Below, piece after piece: positions 1 through 8,037 of a stretch of 45,769 nt of DNA. Origin of the DNA: Acidimicrobiia bacterium (lineage in GTDB: Bacteria > Actinomycetota > Acidimicrobiia > IMCC26256 > DASPTH01); NCBI GenBank assembly GCA_040880805.1, contig JBBDHW010000019.1:1-45769 (forward strand), in the 5' to 3' direction. A model generated the notes under the pieces. The model was not told the DNA's origin and made no database searches. It saw nothing but the letters and a program-made list of their open reading frames with translations. Position numbers and translations under genes: made by a program. The first letter of the stretch is position 1. Each line of letters opens with the position of its first letter.

Positions 1-1498
1 CGTAGAGCCGCGGGTTCGAGCGCGTGGCGCGCCCGAGCGCCACGGCGCGCGGCTCACCGAGCGCGCGCCGTCGCCCGCTGACGCCGAGCACGAACTGGCG
101 CACGATCCCCGCCGTCGCGAACGCGCCGAGCCCGTACGCGATCACCTCGGCCACGCCTCGCGCGCCGAACGCCACCGCCACCACCATCGTGATCGCGCCG
201 ACCCACGCGGGGACGAGCAGCCGTTGCCGGAGCACGTCGCCGCTCGTCGCCCGCCACGGCAGCGCGGGCGCGACCGCCATCAGGAACAGCAGCGCGAGGC
301 CGATCGGCGTGGTCATGCGGTCGAAGTAGGGTTCCCCCACCGACAGCCGGCTCCCGCGCAGCGCCTCCGCGACGAGTGGGAACACGGTGCCGAGCAGCAC
401 GACGAACGCGAGCCCCGCGAACAACAGGTTGTTGGCGAGGAACGCCGACTCGCGCGACACCGCCGAGTCGATGCGACCGGGCGCCCGCAGCCGGTCGCCG
501 CGCCACGCGAGGAGGCCGATGCCCGTGGCGGCGACGATCCCGAGGAACGTGAGGAGCCAGGGGCCGATGTCGGACACCGAGAACGCGTGCACCGAGTCGA
601 TCACGCCCGAGCGGGTGAGGAACGTGCCCAGGATCGTGAGGCAGAAGGTGGCGACGACGAGCGAAAGGTTCCACACGCGGAGCATCCCACGGCGCTCCTG
701 CACCATCACCGAGTGGATGAACGCGGTGCCGGTGATCCACGGCAGGAGCGACGCATTCTCCACCGGGTCCCACGCCCAGAAGCCGCCCCACCCGAGCACC
801 TCGTAGCTCCACCAGGCCCCGAGGATGATCCCGACGGTGAGGAAGCCCCACGCCATCAACGTGGCGCGCCGGGTGTCGGCGAGCCAGCCCTCGCCGAAGC
901 GGCCGGTGACGAGCGCGCCGATCGCGAACATGAACGGCACCGTGAATCCGACGAGGCCGAGGTACAGCATCGGCGGGTGGAACGCCATGAGAATGTGGTT
1001 CTGGAGCAGCGGGTTGGGGCCACGGCCGTCGAGAGGCGTGGTGGCCAGGGTCTTGAACGGGTTCGCGGGGCCGAGCATCAGTGCGAAGAAGAACAGCGCC
1101 ACGACGAGGCCGGTGATCGTGGCGACGGCCACCAGCGGGTCGGCGGCGCGGTGGCGGAACTTGTGCGCGACGAACGCGAGGTAGCCGCCGAGGATCACTG
1201 CCCACAACAGAATCGAGCCGGCGAGCGCGGCCCACAGCCCGGTGATCGTGAAGAGCAGCGGCGTGCCGCGCGCGTTGTTCTCGGCGACGTACTGGATCGA
1301 GAAGTCGTGGCTGATCAGCGCCCATTCCATGAACCCCGCCGCCGCGAGCGCGGCGAGCAGCACCACGAACACACAGCGGCGCCCGATGCGCAGCAGCATC
1401 GCGTCGTGCTGGCGCAGCCCCGCGATCAGCGCGCTGATGCCGACGACGGCCGCGCCCGCGCCCACGGCGACCGCGGAGTAGCCGAGCGCGGCCTTCAC
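1..1498 (-). CDS. ccmF: Cytochrome c heme lyase subunit CcmF (3' end off window)
   Basis: CcmF is the integral membrane subunit of System I that transfers heme from holo-CcmE to apocytochrome c outside the membrane. The frame opens at GTG 1498, overlapping the ccmE stop as GTGA, and stays open to base 1. About 499 residues are present, against roughly 640 usual for the family, so the C-terminus is missing. Seen: many hydrophobic segments, an early ISHDFSIQYVAENN stretch, and the tryptophan-rich WWD-type motif WGGFWAWDPVEN with nearby histidines typical of heme-handling proteins. It is the last gene of a minus-strand ccmABCDEF operon. The long parallel open frame at 54-1601 is out of phase with this one and encodes only arginine-rich, low-complexity sequence, so it was discarded. 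Confidence 0.93.
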   Translation of the reverse strand, partial: MKAALGYSAVAVGAGAAVVGISALIAGLRQHDAMLLRIGRRCVFVVLLAALAAAGFMEWALISHDFSIQYVAENNARGTPLLFTITGLWAALAGSILLWAVILGGYLAFVAHKFRHRAADPLVAVATITGLVVALFFFALMLGPANPFKTLATTPLDGRGPNPLLQNHILMAFHPPMLYLGLVGFTVPFMFAIGALVTGRFGEGWLADTRRATLMAWGFLTVGIILGAWWSYEVLGWGGFWAWDPVENASLLPWITGTAFIHSVMVQERRGMLRVWNLSLVVATFCLTILGTFLTRSGVIDSVHAFSVSDIGPWLLTFLGIVAATGIGLLAWRGDRLRAPGRIDSAVSRESAFLANNLLFAGLAFVVLLGTVFPLVAEALRGSRLSVGEPYFDRMTTPIGLALLFLMAVAPALPWRATSGDVLRQRLLVPAWVGAITMVVAVAFGARGVAEVIAYGLGAFATAGIVRQFVLGVSGRRRALGEPRAVALGRATRSNPRLY

Positions 1499-1983
1499 CG
1501 TTGGCCCTTCTCACCAGTGTCGGGCCTGGCAGTGTCGACCTTCGGTGGCTCGTACTCGGCGCCGTGCTTGATGAGGATGCGGTCCGAGTCGAAGGCCACA
1601 TTCTTCGCCGTGCTCGCCCAGTGACCCTCGCACACGACGGGTGCGCCCTCCTTGAACAGATCGGGCGGGTCGCCGGTGTGGTCGACGGTGACGGTGTTCT
1701 TGCCGTCGGTGACCTCGAAGCGCACCCCGCGCGCGGTCTCGCGCACCGAGCCGTCGACCACCGCGCCGGCGAGCCGGAACCGCGACGTGCCCTCGTCGGC
1801 GCGGTTGTGCACCGCCTCCGACACCGTGCGGAAGTACACGACGTTGTTCGAGAGCTGTACCGCGAGCACGATGATCGCGATCACCGCGAACACACATCCG
1901 CCGACCGCGACGATGTACCGCGTGCGGTTCGGGCGGCGGCGCGGCGCGGACGGTGGAGCGGGGGGCGACTCGACGGTCGTCAC
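1495..1983 (-). CDS. ccmE: Cytochrome c maturation heme chaperone CcmE
   Basis: CcmE is a membrane-anchored periplasmic-side heme chaperone that binds heme covalently and hands it to CcmF. The 162-residue product has a basic N-terminus, one membrane segment at about residues 24-44, and an OB-fold-like domain. Near the C-terminus is KHGAEYEPP, which matches the family heme-attachment motif (His followed by Tyr and Pro-Pro), so the covalent His is retained. The GTG start at 1983 overlaps the ccmD stop as GTGA, and the stop overlaps the ccmF start, implying translational coupling. Length is normal for the family. Confidence 0.93.
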   Translation of the reverse strand: MTTVESPPAPPSAPRRRPNRTRYIVAVGGCVFAVIAIIVLAVQLSNNVVYFRTVSEAVHNRADEGTSRFRLAGAVVDGSVRETARGVRFEVTDGKNTVTVDHTGDPPDLFKEGAPVVCEGHWASTAKNVAFDSDRILIKHGAEYEPPKVDTARPDTGEKGQR

Positions 1984-2108
1984 TCGACCTCGGTATCGGG
2001 CAACGACTGCTCAGCGCGCTTCGTACGGCGCACGATCCAGAACCAGTAGGCGCCCAGCGTCACGCCCGTGAGCACCCAACCCGTGATCACGTACTCGGCG
2101 AACCTCAT
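1980..2108 (-). CDS. ccmD: CcmD-like small membrane protein
   Basis: A 42-residue protein with one hydrophobic helix (about residues 6-26) followed by a basic stretch, WIVRRTKRAEQ. This is the size and topology of CcmD, which helps release holo-CcmE from the CcmABC transporter complex. CcmD is poorly conserved in sequence, so the call rests on position between ccmC and ccmE, on length and on topology. The ATG at 2108 overlaps the ccmC stop by ATGA and its own stop overlaps the ccmE start, so it is embedded in a fully coupled operon. Confidence 0.82.
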   Translation of the reverse strand: MRFAEYVITGWVLTGVTLGAYWFWIVRRTKRAEQSLPDTEVE

Positions 2109-2863
2109 CGCGGCGCCCCCACTTCGACCGGAGGCGCCGGCGGCGCGGGTGGCGCGGCGCGCTCGGCAATAGCCTGCGCGACCTCGCGCTCCTCGCGCGA
2201 CTCGTCGAGCGCGAGCAGGCGATAGCGCCGATCGAGGAGGTACAGGTAGAGCAAGGTGAACGCGAGCACTCCGAACCAGAGAGTGAACGCCATCACGCCG
2301 TGGATCTCTGCCGAGAGCTCGTCGTTGAACACTGTTCCTTGCTGGTGCAGGGTGCGCCACCACGTGACCGAGAAATGCACGATCGGCACGTCGGCGAATG
2401 CGATCAGCGCCGCGATCGCGCAGCGCTTCGCGCGGGCGTCGGGCGAGCTCGGGATGCGCCGCAGTGCGAGATACCCGAGGTAGAGGAAGAAGAGGACGGC
2501 GGTGGTGACGAGACGCGCGTCCCATGCCCACCACACACCCCAGACCGGCCGTCCCCAGAGGGAGCCCAGGACGAGCGTGAGCGCGGTGAAGATCACGCCC
2601 AGCTCCGCCGACGAGGCGGCCACGCGGTCCCACACCACCGCCCGCGTGCGCGGCCACAACCACAGCGCCGAGGAGATCGCGGTGACGCCGAACGCGAGGT
2701 AGGCCACCCATGCCGAGGGAACGTGCAGGTACATGAGGCGCTGCGCGTCGCTCTGCACACTGTCGGGCGGTGCGCCCCACAGGCCGAAGAGTGCGAGCAC
2801 CACGAGCGCGACGAGCGAGAGCCAGCCCAGCACCGTCGCCACCTGCGGCTTCAGCAGTCTCAT
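2105..2863 (-). CDS. ccmC: Heme exporter CcmC
   Basis: CcmC presents heme to CcmE and carries a tryptophan-rich loop plus two external histidines. The 252-residue product shows about six hydrophobic segments, the motif WGVWWAWDARLV, and two conserved-looking histidine contexts (LYLHVPSAW and IVHFSVTWW). The start is the ATG at 2863, which follows a good GGAGG and overlaps the ccmB stop as ATGA. The longer open frame upstream of this ATG lies inside ccmB and was rejected. The C-terminal tail is proline- and alanine-rich and probably cytoplasmic. Confidence 0.94.
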   Translation of the reverse strand: MRLLKPQVATVLGWLSLVALVVLALFGLWGAPPDSVQSDAQRLMYLHVPSAWVAYLAFGVTAISSALWLWPRTRAVVWDRVAASSAELGVIFTALTLVLGSLWGRPVWGVWWAWDARLVTTAVLFFLYLGYLALRRIPSSPDARAKRCAIAALIAFADVPIVHFSVTWWRTLHQQGTVFNDELSAEIHGVMAFTLWFGVLAFTLLYLYLLDRRYRLLALDESREEREVAQAIAERAAPPAPPAPPVEVGAPR

Positions 2864-3534
2864 GCTTCCTCCAGGAGCGGCCCGAAGGCGAGCATCCCGA
2901 TCGCGGTGAACAGCACGGCGAAGACCCCGAGCAGGCCCACCCACGGCCACGCGTCCGACGGGACGCCGTCGATGGCAGCCTCCCAGGAGCGGGTGGCCCC
3001 GAGCAGCACCGGCGCCACCACCGGCAGGAGCAACACCGGCACGAGGGTCTCGCGTACCCGCAGCCCGGCGGCGAGCACGCCGTACAAGGTACCGGTGGCG
3101 GCCACGCCGACGGTCGCGGCCAGGGTCGCGAGCACGAGCGGCACGAGGGTGTTCAGCTCGATCCCGTAGAGCACGATCACGCACACGGTGAGCACCACCT
3201 CGAGCACGATCAGCTGCACCGCGATGGCCACCGCCTTTCCGAGGAACAGCGCGGGCCCGTCGAGACCCGAGAGCCGCAGGCCGTCGCGTGCGCCGTTGTC
3301 GGCTTCGATCGAGTACGCGCGCGACACGGCGAGCAGCGATGCGAGCAGCACCGTCACCCAGAACAGGCCGGGCGCGACGCGCCGCAACACGCCCCGGTCC
3401 GGATCGAGCGCGAACGCGAACAAGAAGAGCACGATCAACCCGAACGGCGCGATCTGCTGAATCGTGACGCGCGACCGGGCCTCGATGCGGAGGTCCTTCC
3501 CCGCCACCAGCCGCACCTCACGCCACAGCGTCAC
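2860..3534 (-). CDS. ccmB: Heme exporter permease CcmB
   Basis: CcmB is the permease half that pairs with CcmA to drive release of heme-loaded CcmE. The 224-residue product has six predicted hydrophobic helices, starts with a short cytoplasmic segment (TLWREVRLVAGKDLRIEARSR) and carries the family-like internal segment LLASLLAVSRAY. The start is GTG 3534, which overlaps the ccmA stop as GTGA. Open frame upstream of that GTG is arginine-rich antisense-like sequence within ccmA and was not used. Length matches the family. Confidence 0.92.
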   Translation of the reverse strand: MTLWREVRLVAGKDLRIEARSRVTIQQIAPFGLIVLFLFAFALDPDRGVLRRVAPGLFWVTVLLASLLAVSRAYSIEADNGARDGLRLSGLDGPALFLGKAVAIAVQLIVLEVVLTVCVIVLYGIELNTLVPLVLATLAATVGVAATGTLYGVLAAGLRVRETLVPVLLLPVVAPVLLGATRSWEAAIDGVPSDAWPWVGLLGVFAVLFTAIGMLAFGPLLEEA

Positions 3535-4190
3535 CTGATCACTCGCTCGTTCGCCGGCAACACGGCCTGGCCCGCGGTGAGCACCACCTCGCGGTGTGCC
3601 AGGGCGCGGGTGCGGTCGAGCTCGTGCGACGCGATGAGCACGCTGCGGCCCTCGCTCGGCGCGGCCTTCACGATCTCGTCGAGCACCGCCCGGCCCTCGG
3701 CGTCGAGCCCGGCATGCGGTTCGTCGAGCAGCAGCAGTGTCGGATCGCGTGACCACGCGACCGCGAGCGAGAGCCGTCGTCGTTGCCCGGCCGACAGCTT
3801 GCGGTGCGGTAGGTCGCGCGCGCCCGCGAGCCCGACCCGTTCGAGCGCATCGTCTGCCGCCGCGGCATCCCGCCCGGCGGCGCGTGCCGCGAACCGCAGG
3901 TTCTCGCGCACCGTGAGGTCGTCGTAGCAGAACGTCTCGTGCCCGACGAGCGCGAGCTCACGGCGAGCGCTCTTCCGATCACGCGCGAGGTCGCAGCCGA
4001 GCACGACGGCCTCACCCGAGTACAGCGGCACGAGGCCCGCGACGAGGCGCAACAGCGTGGTCTTGCCCGCGCCGTTCGCGCCCGACAGGAGCACGATCTC
4101 GCCCGCGGCGAGGTCGAGATCGACCCCGGCGAGGGCGGGGAAGCGATCGAGCAGGCAGACGGCGGAGCGGAGACGGACGACGGTGGGCAC
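3531..4190 (-). CDS. ccmA: Heme exporter ATP-binding protein CcmA
   Basis: ABC ATPase of the CcmABCD complex, cytoplasmic side. The 219 residues contain Walker A GANGAGKTT (about 38-46), signature LSAGQRRRLS, Walker B LLLLDEP and a switch histidine in IASHELD. It is the first gene of the operon. The GTG at 4190 follows GGAGGCGAGT, a clear Shine-Dalgarno. A TACACT element on the minus strand (4220-4225) is a plausible -10 box, placing the operon promoter in the 94-nt gap shared with the divergent sortase gene. Confidence 0.93.
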   Translation of the reverse strand: MPTVVRLRSAVCLLDRFPALAGVDLDLAAGEIVLLSGANGAGKTTLLRLVAGLVPLYSGEAVVLGCDLARDRKSARRELALVGHETFCYDDLTVRENLRFAARAAGRDAAAADDALERVGLAGARDLPHRKLSAGQRRRLSLAVAWSRDPTLLLLDEPHAGLDAEGRAVLDEIVKAAPSEGRSVLIASHELDRTRALAHREVVLTAGQAVLPANERVIR

Positions 4191-4284
4191 ACTCGCCTCC
4201 GGGCTGTGGATGACAAACGAGTGTACGAACGGTCCGCCCGGTGGGTCGAACCGGCCCAGGTGAGCGCTCCGTTACTCTTCGCGG

Positions 4285-5190
4285 ATGCGGCGCTTCCTCG
4301 GCGCGACCGGCCGTGTCCTCATCACGGTCGGCATCCTCCTGCTGCTCTTCGTCGCGTACCAGCTCTGGGGTACGGGCATCTACGAGGCCCGGGCCCAGAA
4401 CCGCCTGAAGAGCGAATTCCAGCAGACGCTCCGGGAGAGCAAGAAGCCGCCGACCACCACGACCGACAACCCCACCGTCACCACCGCGCCGGGGCCGACT
4501 ACCACGGTCGCCCCGGTCGAGGTCCCCCCGAACGGCGAGGCGGTCGGTCGTATCGACATCCCGAAGATCGGCTTGTCCGCGTACGCCGTCGAAGGCGTCG
4601 ACGTGGCCGACCTTCGCAAGGGGCCCGGCCACTACCCCGGCACGCCGTTGCCCGGTCAGCTGGGGAACGCGGCCATCGCCGGCCACCGCACCACCTACGG
4701 CGCGCCGTTCGGCGACCTCGACCAGCTGGCGGCCGGCGACGAGATCACCGTGGAAACCGTTCAGGGCACCTTTGCCTACAAGATCGATGTCGACCCGTTC
4801 GTGGTGAATCCCGACGACGGCGACGTGCTGCTCCCCGAGCCCGGCAAGGCGACGCTCACACTCACCACGTGCAACCCGAAGTACTCCGCCGCGGAACGCC
4901 TCATCATCAAGGCGTCGCTCGTGCTGCCGGAGGGTACGACCCCGCTCCCTCCGAGTCCCGGCACGAAAAACCCCGCGCCCGCCACGATCAGCGGGCTCTC
5001 GGGTGAGCGTTCGTCACGGCTGCCGGCAGTGCTGTGGGGCATCATCGTCGCGATCATCGGTCTGCTCTGGTGGTGGCTCTTCCACCGCTACCCGCGCTGG
5101 ACCACCTGGTTCGTCGGCGTGCTCCCGTTCCTCGCCGCGCTCTTCGTGTCCTACACGTACCTCGAGCGCATGCTCCCGTCGAACTACTAG
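4285..5190 (+). CDS. Class E sortase
   Basis: A membrane-bound cysteine transpeptidase that would anchor surface proteins to the cell wall. The 301 residues comprise an N-terminal membrane helix (about 11-27), a Thr/Pro-rich linker (about 55-80), the sortase barrel, and two C-terminal hydrophobic helices. Catalytic residues are visible: His134 in AGHRT, Cys196 in LTLTTC and Arg205 in AAERL. This arrangement and the TLTTCNPKYSAAER context resemble class E enzymes of high-GC Gram-positives. The two extra C-terminal helices are less usual. No substrate with a sorting signal was seen in the window. A TACTCT box at 4273-4278 sits 6 nt before the ATG, suggesting a leaderless mRNA. Confidence 0.9.
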   Translation: MRRFLGATGRVLITVGILLLLFVAYQLWGTGIYEARAQNRLKSEFQQTLRESKKPPTTTTDNPTVTTAPGPTTTVAPVEVPPNGEAVGRIDIPKIGLSAYAVEGVDVADLRKGPGHYPGTPLPGQLGNAAIAGHRTTYGAPFGDLDQLAAGDEITVETVQGTFAYKIDVDPFVVNPDDGDVLLPEPGKATLTLTTCNPKYSAAERLIIKASLVLPEGTTPLPPSPGTKNPAPATISGLSGERSSRLPAVLWGIIVAIIGLLWWWLFHRYPRWTTWFVGVLPFLAALFVSYTYLERMLPSNY

Positions 5191-5229
5191 CGCGGAGCGC
5201 GAAGTTGCCGCTCGGGAAGTGCACGGGGC

Positions 5230-5622
5230 TCACTTCAATACTCGGATCGCACATCGAGGCCCGGGCGCGTTGGCCAGCCGGTGGTCTGCGGTCAACAGCT
5301 CGCAGTCCAGGATCTCCGCGAGGGCAACATAGGTTGCGTCGTACGCGGTCACGTTGGAACGCAGCTCGTACGCGCGTCGCATCAGCGGGAGAGTTGGGTA
5401 GCGCTCCACGTCGATCGCCTCGAGATCATCGACTGCGGTGGCGAGCCTGCGGTCCGAGATCGTGCCCTCGAGCCAACGTTTGCGAAGCACGGCAACGGTT
5501 TCGACATCAACGAGACCCGGCGCGGCGACATCACCGGCACTTCGGATTTCGCCGCGAGCTCGCCGGCCATCGGCCCCGTCATCACCGATCACGTTGGCCA
5601 GGATCGAAGCGTCGATGACCAT
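5230..5622 (-). CDS. vapC: PIN-domain ribonuclease toxin, VapC family
   Basis: A 130-residue PIN-domain protein. VapC toxins are Mg-dependent RNases neutralised by VapB. The acidic metal-binding set is present: Asp4 (VIDAS), Glu41 (VDVET), Asp95 (YDATYVALAE) and Asp113 (TADHRL), so the enzyme looks intact. The chosen ATG at 5622 overlaps the antitoxin TGA by one base (TGATG). A TTG codon just before it would add one residue. Gene order (antitoxin first, toxin coupled behind) is that of a classic type II module. The RNA target is unknown. Confidence 0.88.
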   Translation of the reverse strand: MVIDASILANVIGDDGADGRRARGEIRSAGDVAAPGLVDVETVAVLRKRWLEGTISDRRLATAVDDLEAIDVERYPTLPLMRRAYELRSNVTAYDATYVALAEILDCELLTADHRLANAPGPRCAIRVLK

Positions 5623-5852
5623 CAATGCCGAGACCGCTCCTGGGTGAGATCCTGGGCTGCCTGCGCGAGCCCGACCCGGCCGCCCCGACGCCGCTCGATT
5701 CGGTCCAGCACGTCGGTAAGGCTCGGTTTTGTCGCCAGGCGCTTCAGCTCACTCGCGAGGTACTGCTGGAGCGATTGGCCCCGTTGCTCGGCGCGACGTC
5801 GCAACGCGGCGTGGACTTCTTCGGGGACGTCTCGAACGAGCACGTTTGGCAT
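5622..5852 (-). CDS. vapB: VapB-type ribbon-helix-helix antitoxin
   Basis: A 76-residue protein whose N-terminal half (VLVRDVPEEVHAALRRRAEQRGQS) fits a ribbon-helix-helix DNA-binding fold. The C-terminal half would bind and inhibit the PIN toxin. It is the first gene of the pair, and its stop overlaps the vapC start (TGATG). RHH antitoxins normally autorepress. The promoter just upstream (5859-5887) has unusually AT-rich sequence for this genome and places the start of transcription next to the ATG, so the mRNA is probably leaderless. Confidence 0.85.
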   Translation of the reverse strand: MPNVLVRDVPEEVHAALRRRAEQRGQSLQQYLASELKRLATKPSLTDVLDRIERRRGGRVGLAQAAQDLTQERSRH

Positions 5853-5858
5853 GCTTAC

Positions 5859-5887
5859 ATTATGCTATCAACTGCGCTTGGTTACAA
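5859..5887 (-). promoter_or_regulatory. Promoter of vapBC (leaderless)
   Basis: On the minus strand, TTGTAA (5887-5882) and CATAAT (5864-5859) are separated by 17 nt, a good match to a vegetative sigma-70 promoter. The -10 box ends 6 nt before the vapB ATG, leaving no room for a Shine-Dalgarno leader. The AT-rich stretch is also the natural place for VapBC autorepression, but no clear operator palindrome was resolved. Confidence 0.55.
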
Positions 5888-5962
5888 GCAGGTTGTCGTG
5901 AATGGATCCAGCGTCTCGTCACGGGAAAGACGAGGCTCGTGGTCGAGATGGCGCAGGGATGG

Positions 5963-7201
5963 TCAGCTCGCAGCCAGGGGCTCGTGGACGAGGTGCGCGT
6001 GACGACGAACACGGGCGAGGGCAGCGATACCGGTGCCGACCGCTGCGACCCCACCCACCAGCACCGCGACTCGCGGGTTCGTAACCTCGGCCACCGCGCT
6101 CACGATGATGCTTCCGATCGGCGTCGAGCCGAGGAACACGATCGAATACAACGCCATGACGCGACCCCGGTACACGTCGTCGCTCTCCTGCTGGAGACGC
6201 GCGTTGCTCCACGCGATGTAGATCGAAGCCCAGAAGAACGCACCGGCGAGCCCGATCATCGCCAACCAGGCCCACGGGGCGAAGGCGACGAGGGAGTACA
6301 CAATGCCGAACGCGAGCGCGGAGCGGCCGATGAGAGACACCGATGAATGGGTGACGCGCGCAGCCACGAGGGAGCCGACGAGAGCACCGAACGCGACCGC
6401 GGCGCCGAACGCCGCGAACAATTCAGGCCCGGAGTCGAACGTGATCCGCGCGAGCAGGGGCGCGACGACTTGCGTATTCAGCGAGATCGTGCCGACCACT
6501 GCCATGGCCAGCAGTGGGAACCGCACTTCGTGGGCGCGCATCACGTAACGGAAGCCGTCGCGGATCTGACCGCGCCCGCGCGGGACCACGACCGACGGAC
6601 GCAGCTCATGCCGCCGGATCATCAGGAGGGCGAGGATCACTGCGGCAAATGATGCGGCATTGATATAGAGACAGATCGACGCCCCGAGCACTGCGATCAA
6701 GACACCGGCGATCGCCGATCCCACGATGCGTGCTCCGGTCATCGTGGCTCCGTTGAGCCCAACCGCGCTCGGGATGTCTTCAGGCTGCACGAGCTCCGCG
6801 ACGAAGCTTTGACGCGTCGGGGTTTCGAACGCCATCGCGCACCCGAGCAACAGCGACATGACGGCGAGTACTGCCACGGACCGATGGTCATTCGACACGA
6901 GCAGGGCCGTGGCGACCGCGATCAGCGCGCTTGCGATGTTCGTCACGACGAGGATCCGGCGCTTGTCGCCGCGATCGGCGACGGTACCCGCGTACGCGCC
7001 GAACACCAGGAGCGGGAAGAACTGCAACGCAACGACGACCCCGAGCCCGGTCGAGTCATGCGTCTCGCGGAGCACGATCCAGCCGACGGCAGTGGCCTGA
7101 GTCCATGTGCCGATCACGGAGAGAACTTGCCCCACGAAGAAGAGGCGGTAGTTCCGGACGCGTAACGCCCTGAACGCCCCCGCTCGAGAGTTGTCCGTCA
7201 C
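5963..7201 (-). CDS. MFS transporter (MFS_3/EntS-like exporter family)
   Basis: A 412-residue major facilitator protein with about 12 hydrophobic helices. The opening (FRALRVRNYRLFFVGQVLSVIGTWTQ) and the loop-2 motif GTVADRGDKRR are typical of the MFS_3/enterobactin-exporter-like group. Substrate cannot be told from sequence. The GTG at 7201 overlaps the stop of the small biotinyl/lipoyl-like gene by GTGA, so the two are translationally coupled. Coupling to such a domain is unusual for a single-component MFS pump. Confidence 0.85.
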   Translation of the reverse strand: MTDNSRAGAFRALRVRNYRLFFVGQVLSVIGTWTQATAVGWIVLRETHDSTGLGVVVALQFFPLLVFGAYAGTVADRGDKRRILVVTNIASALIAVATALLVSNDHRSVAVLAVMSLLLGCAMAFETPTRQSFVAELVQPEDIPSAVGLNGATMTGARIVGSAIAGVLIAVLGASICLYINAASFAAVILALLMIRRHELRPSVVVPRGRGQIRDGFRYVMRAHEVRFPLLAMAVVGTISLNTQVVAPLLARITFDSGPELFAAFGAAVAFGALVGSLVAARVTHSSVSLIGRSALAFGIVYSLVAFAPWAWLAMIGLAGAFFWASIYIAWSNARLQQESDDVYRGRVMALYSIVFLGSTPIGSIIVSAVAEVTNPRVAVLVGGVAAVGTGIAALARVRRHAHLVHEPLAAS

Positions 7202-7416
7202 GATTCGTCGATGCGCGCGATCAAATCGCCCGCGCTCACTGGTCGGCCCGGTTCGATGTAGAGCTCGCGGACGACGCCGGGTACCCGGGTGACGACGACG
7301 GTCTCGACACCGTTCTCGTCGATCGCCGCAATGGGGTCCTCCTCGGCGATCAACTGGCCTTCGTCGACGACGACCCGGACGACGGTTCCGCTCACGGGCG
7401 TGCGCACGTCGTACAC
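7198..7416 (-). CDS. Small biotinyl/lipoyl-like domain protein lacking the modified lysine
   Basis: A 72-residue protein made of one biotinyl/lipoyl-like hammerhead: a first lobe (RTPVSGTVVRVVVDEGQLIAE), a hairpin (DENGVET) and a second lobe (TRVPGVVRELYIEPGRPV) ending GDLIARID. The hairpin that normally carries the modified Lys (AMKM in biotin carriers, DKA in lipoyl domains) has no lysine, so it should not be biotinylated or lipoylated. It may be a structural adaptor, as in HlyD-type proteins. GTG 7416 follows AGGAG at good spacing and overlaps nothing upstream. Longer readings extend into the divergent DUF5317-like gene and were rejected. Confidence 0.75.
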   Translation of the reverse strand: MYDVRTPVSGTVVRVVVDEGQLIAEEDPIAAIDENGVETVVVTRVPGVVRELYIEPGRPVSAGDLIARIDES

Positions 7417-7458
7417 GTTTGCTCCTGTCCGAAGTAGCCGGATCGGTACCGTATCGCC

Positions 7459-8037
7459 GTGGTGTTCTTCGTGGTGACGATCGTGGTCGCCGTACTGGTC
7501 GTCGCCGTCACCAAGGGGAGCTTCCAGCGGATGGGTCGCATCCACCTGAATGCGCTCTGGCTGTTGCTCGTCGCTCTGATCATCCAGGTTGCGCTCGAGC
7601 TTGTCGACTTCCCCAAGGAACGGATCGACGACGTCGGGCTCGCGATCCTGCTGATGTCCTACGTGCTCATCTTCGCCTTCTGCTTCCTGAACCGGCGCAG
7701 GAGCGGAATGTTCATCGTGGCGATCGGAGTAGCGCTGAATGTGCTCGCGATCGCGCTCAACGGTGGGATGCCGACAAAGGACGACGTGAAGGAGCGCGAC
7801 GGCGGCGAAGCGCACGTGCCGATCGAGCGCACGGTGAAGCACAAGCCGCGCGAAAGCGACGACAAACTCCCGTTCCTCGGCGATGTGATCACCGCACCCG
7901 GTGTGCCGAACCAGCAGTTCTCGGTGGGTGACATCGTGATCGGGATCGGCGTGATCGACATCTGCTTCGAGGCGAGCCGGCGGCCTCGCCGCCGCGGTGG
8001 CTATCTACCCGAAGCGGACTGGTCGGCTACGACGTGA
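7459..8037 (+). CDS. DUF5317-like membrane protein
   Basis: A 192-residue membrane protein with about five hydrophobic segments. After the third comes LNGGMPTKDD, and near the end PGVPNQQFSVGDIVIGIGV. These features (a conserved NGGMP and a late FSxGD followed by a helix) fit DUF5317, a family without assigned function. The GTG at 7459 lies 6 nt after a TACCGT -10-like box (7447-7452), suggesting leaderless expression. It converges on the HD-GYP-like pair, its 3' end overlapping theirs by 11 bp. Confidence 0.7.
   Translation: MVFFVVTIVVAVLVVAVTKGSFQRMGRIHLNALWLLLVALIIQVALELVDFPKERIDDVGLAILLMSYVLIFAFCFLNRRRSGMFIVAIGVALNVLAIALNGGMPTKDDVKERDGGEAHVPIERTVKHKPRESDDKLPFLGDVITAPGVPNQQFSVGDIVIGIGVIDICFEASRRPRRRGGYLPEADWSATT

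Noticed and set aside
54-1601. 515-codon open frame on the minus strand
   Set aside because: It is out of phase with ccmF. Its product is arginine-rich low-complexity sequence, while the ccmF frame shows all family motifs.
4191-4284. Small gene between ccmA and the sortase
   Set aside because: Only promoter-like sequence is seen. No start with a ribosome site leads to a plausible product.
5191-5229. Bidirectional terminator between sortase and vapC
   Set aside because: Short GC-rich partial complementarities exist, but there is no clear stem and no T-run on either strand.
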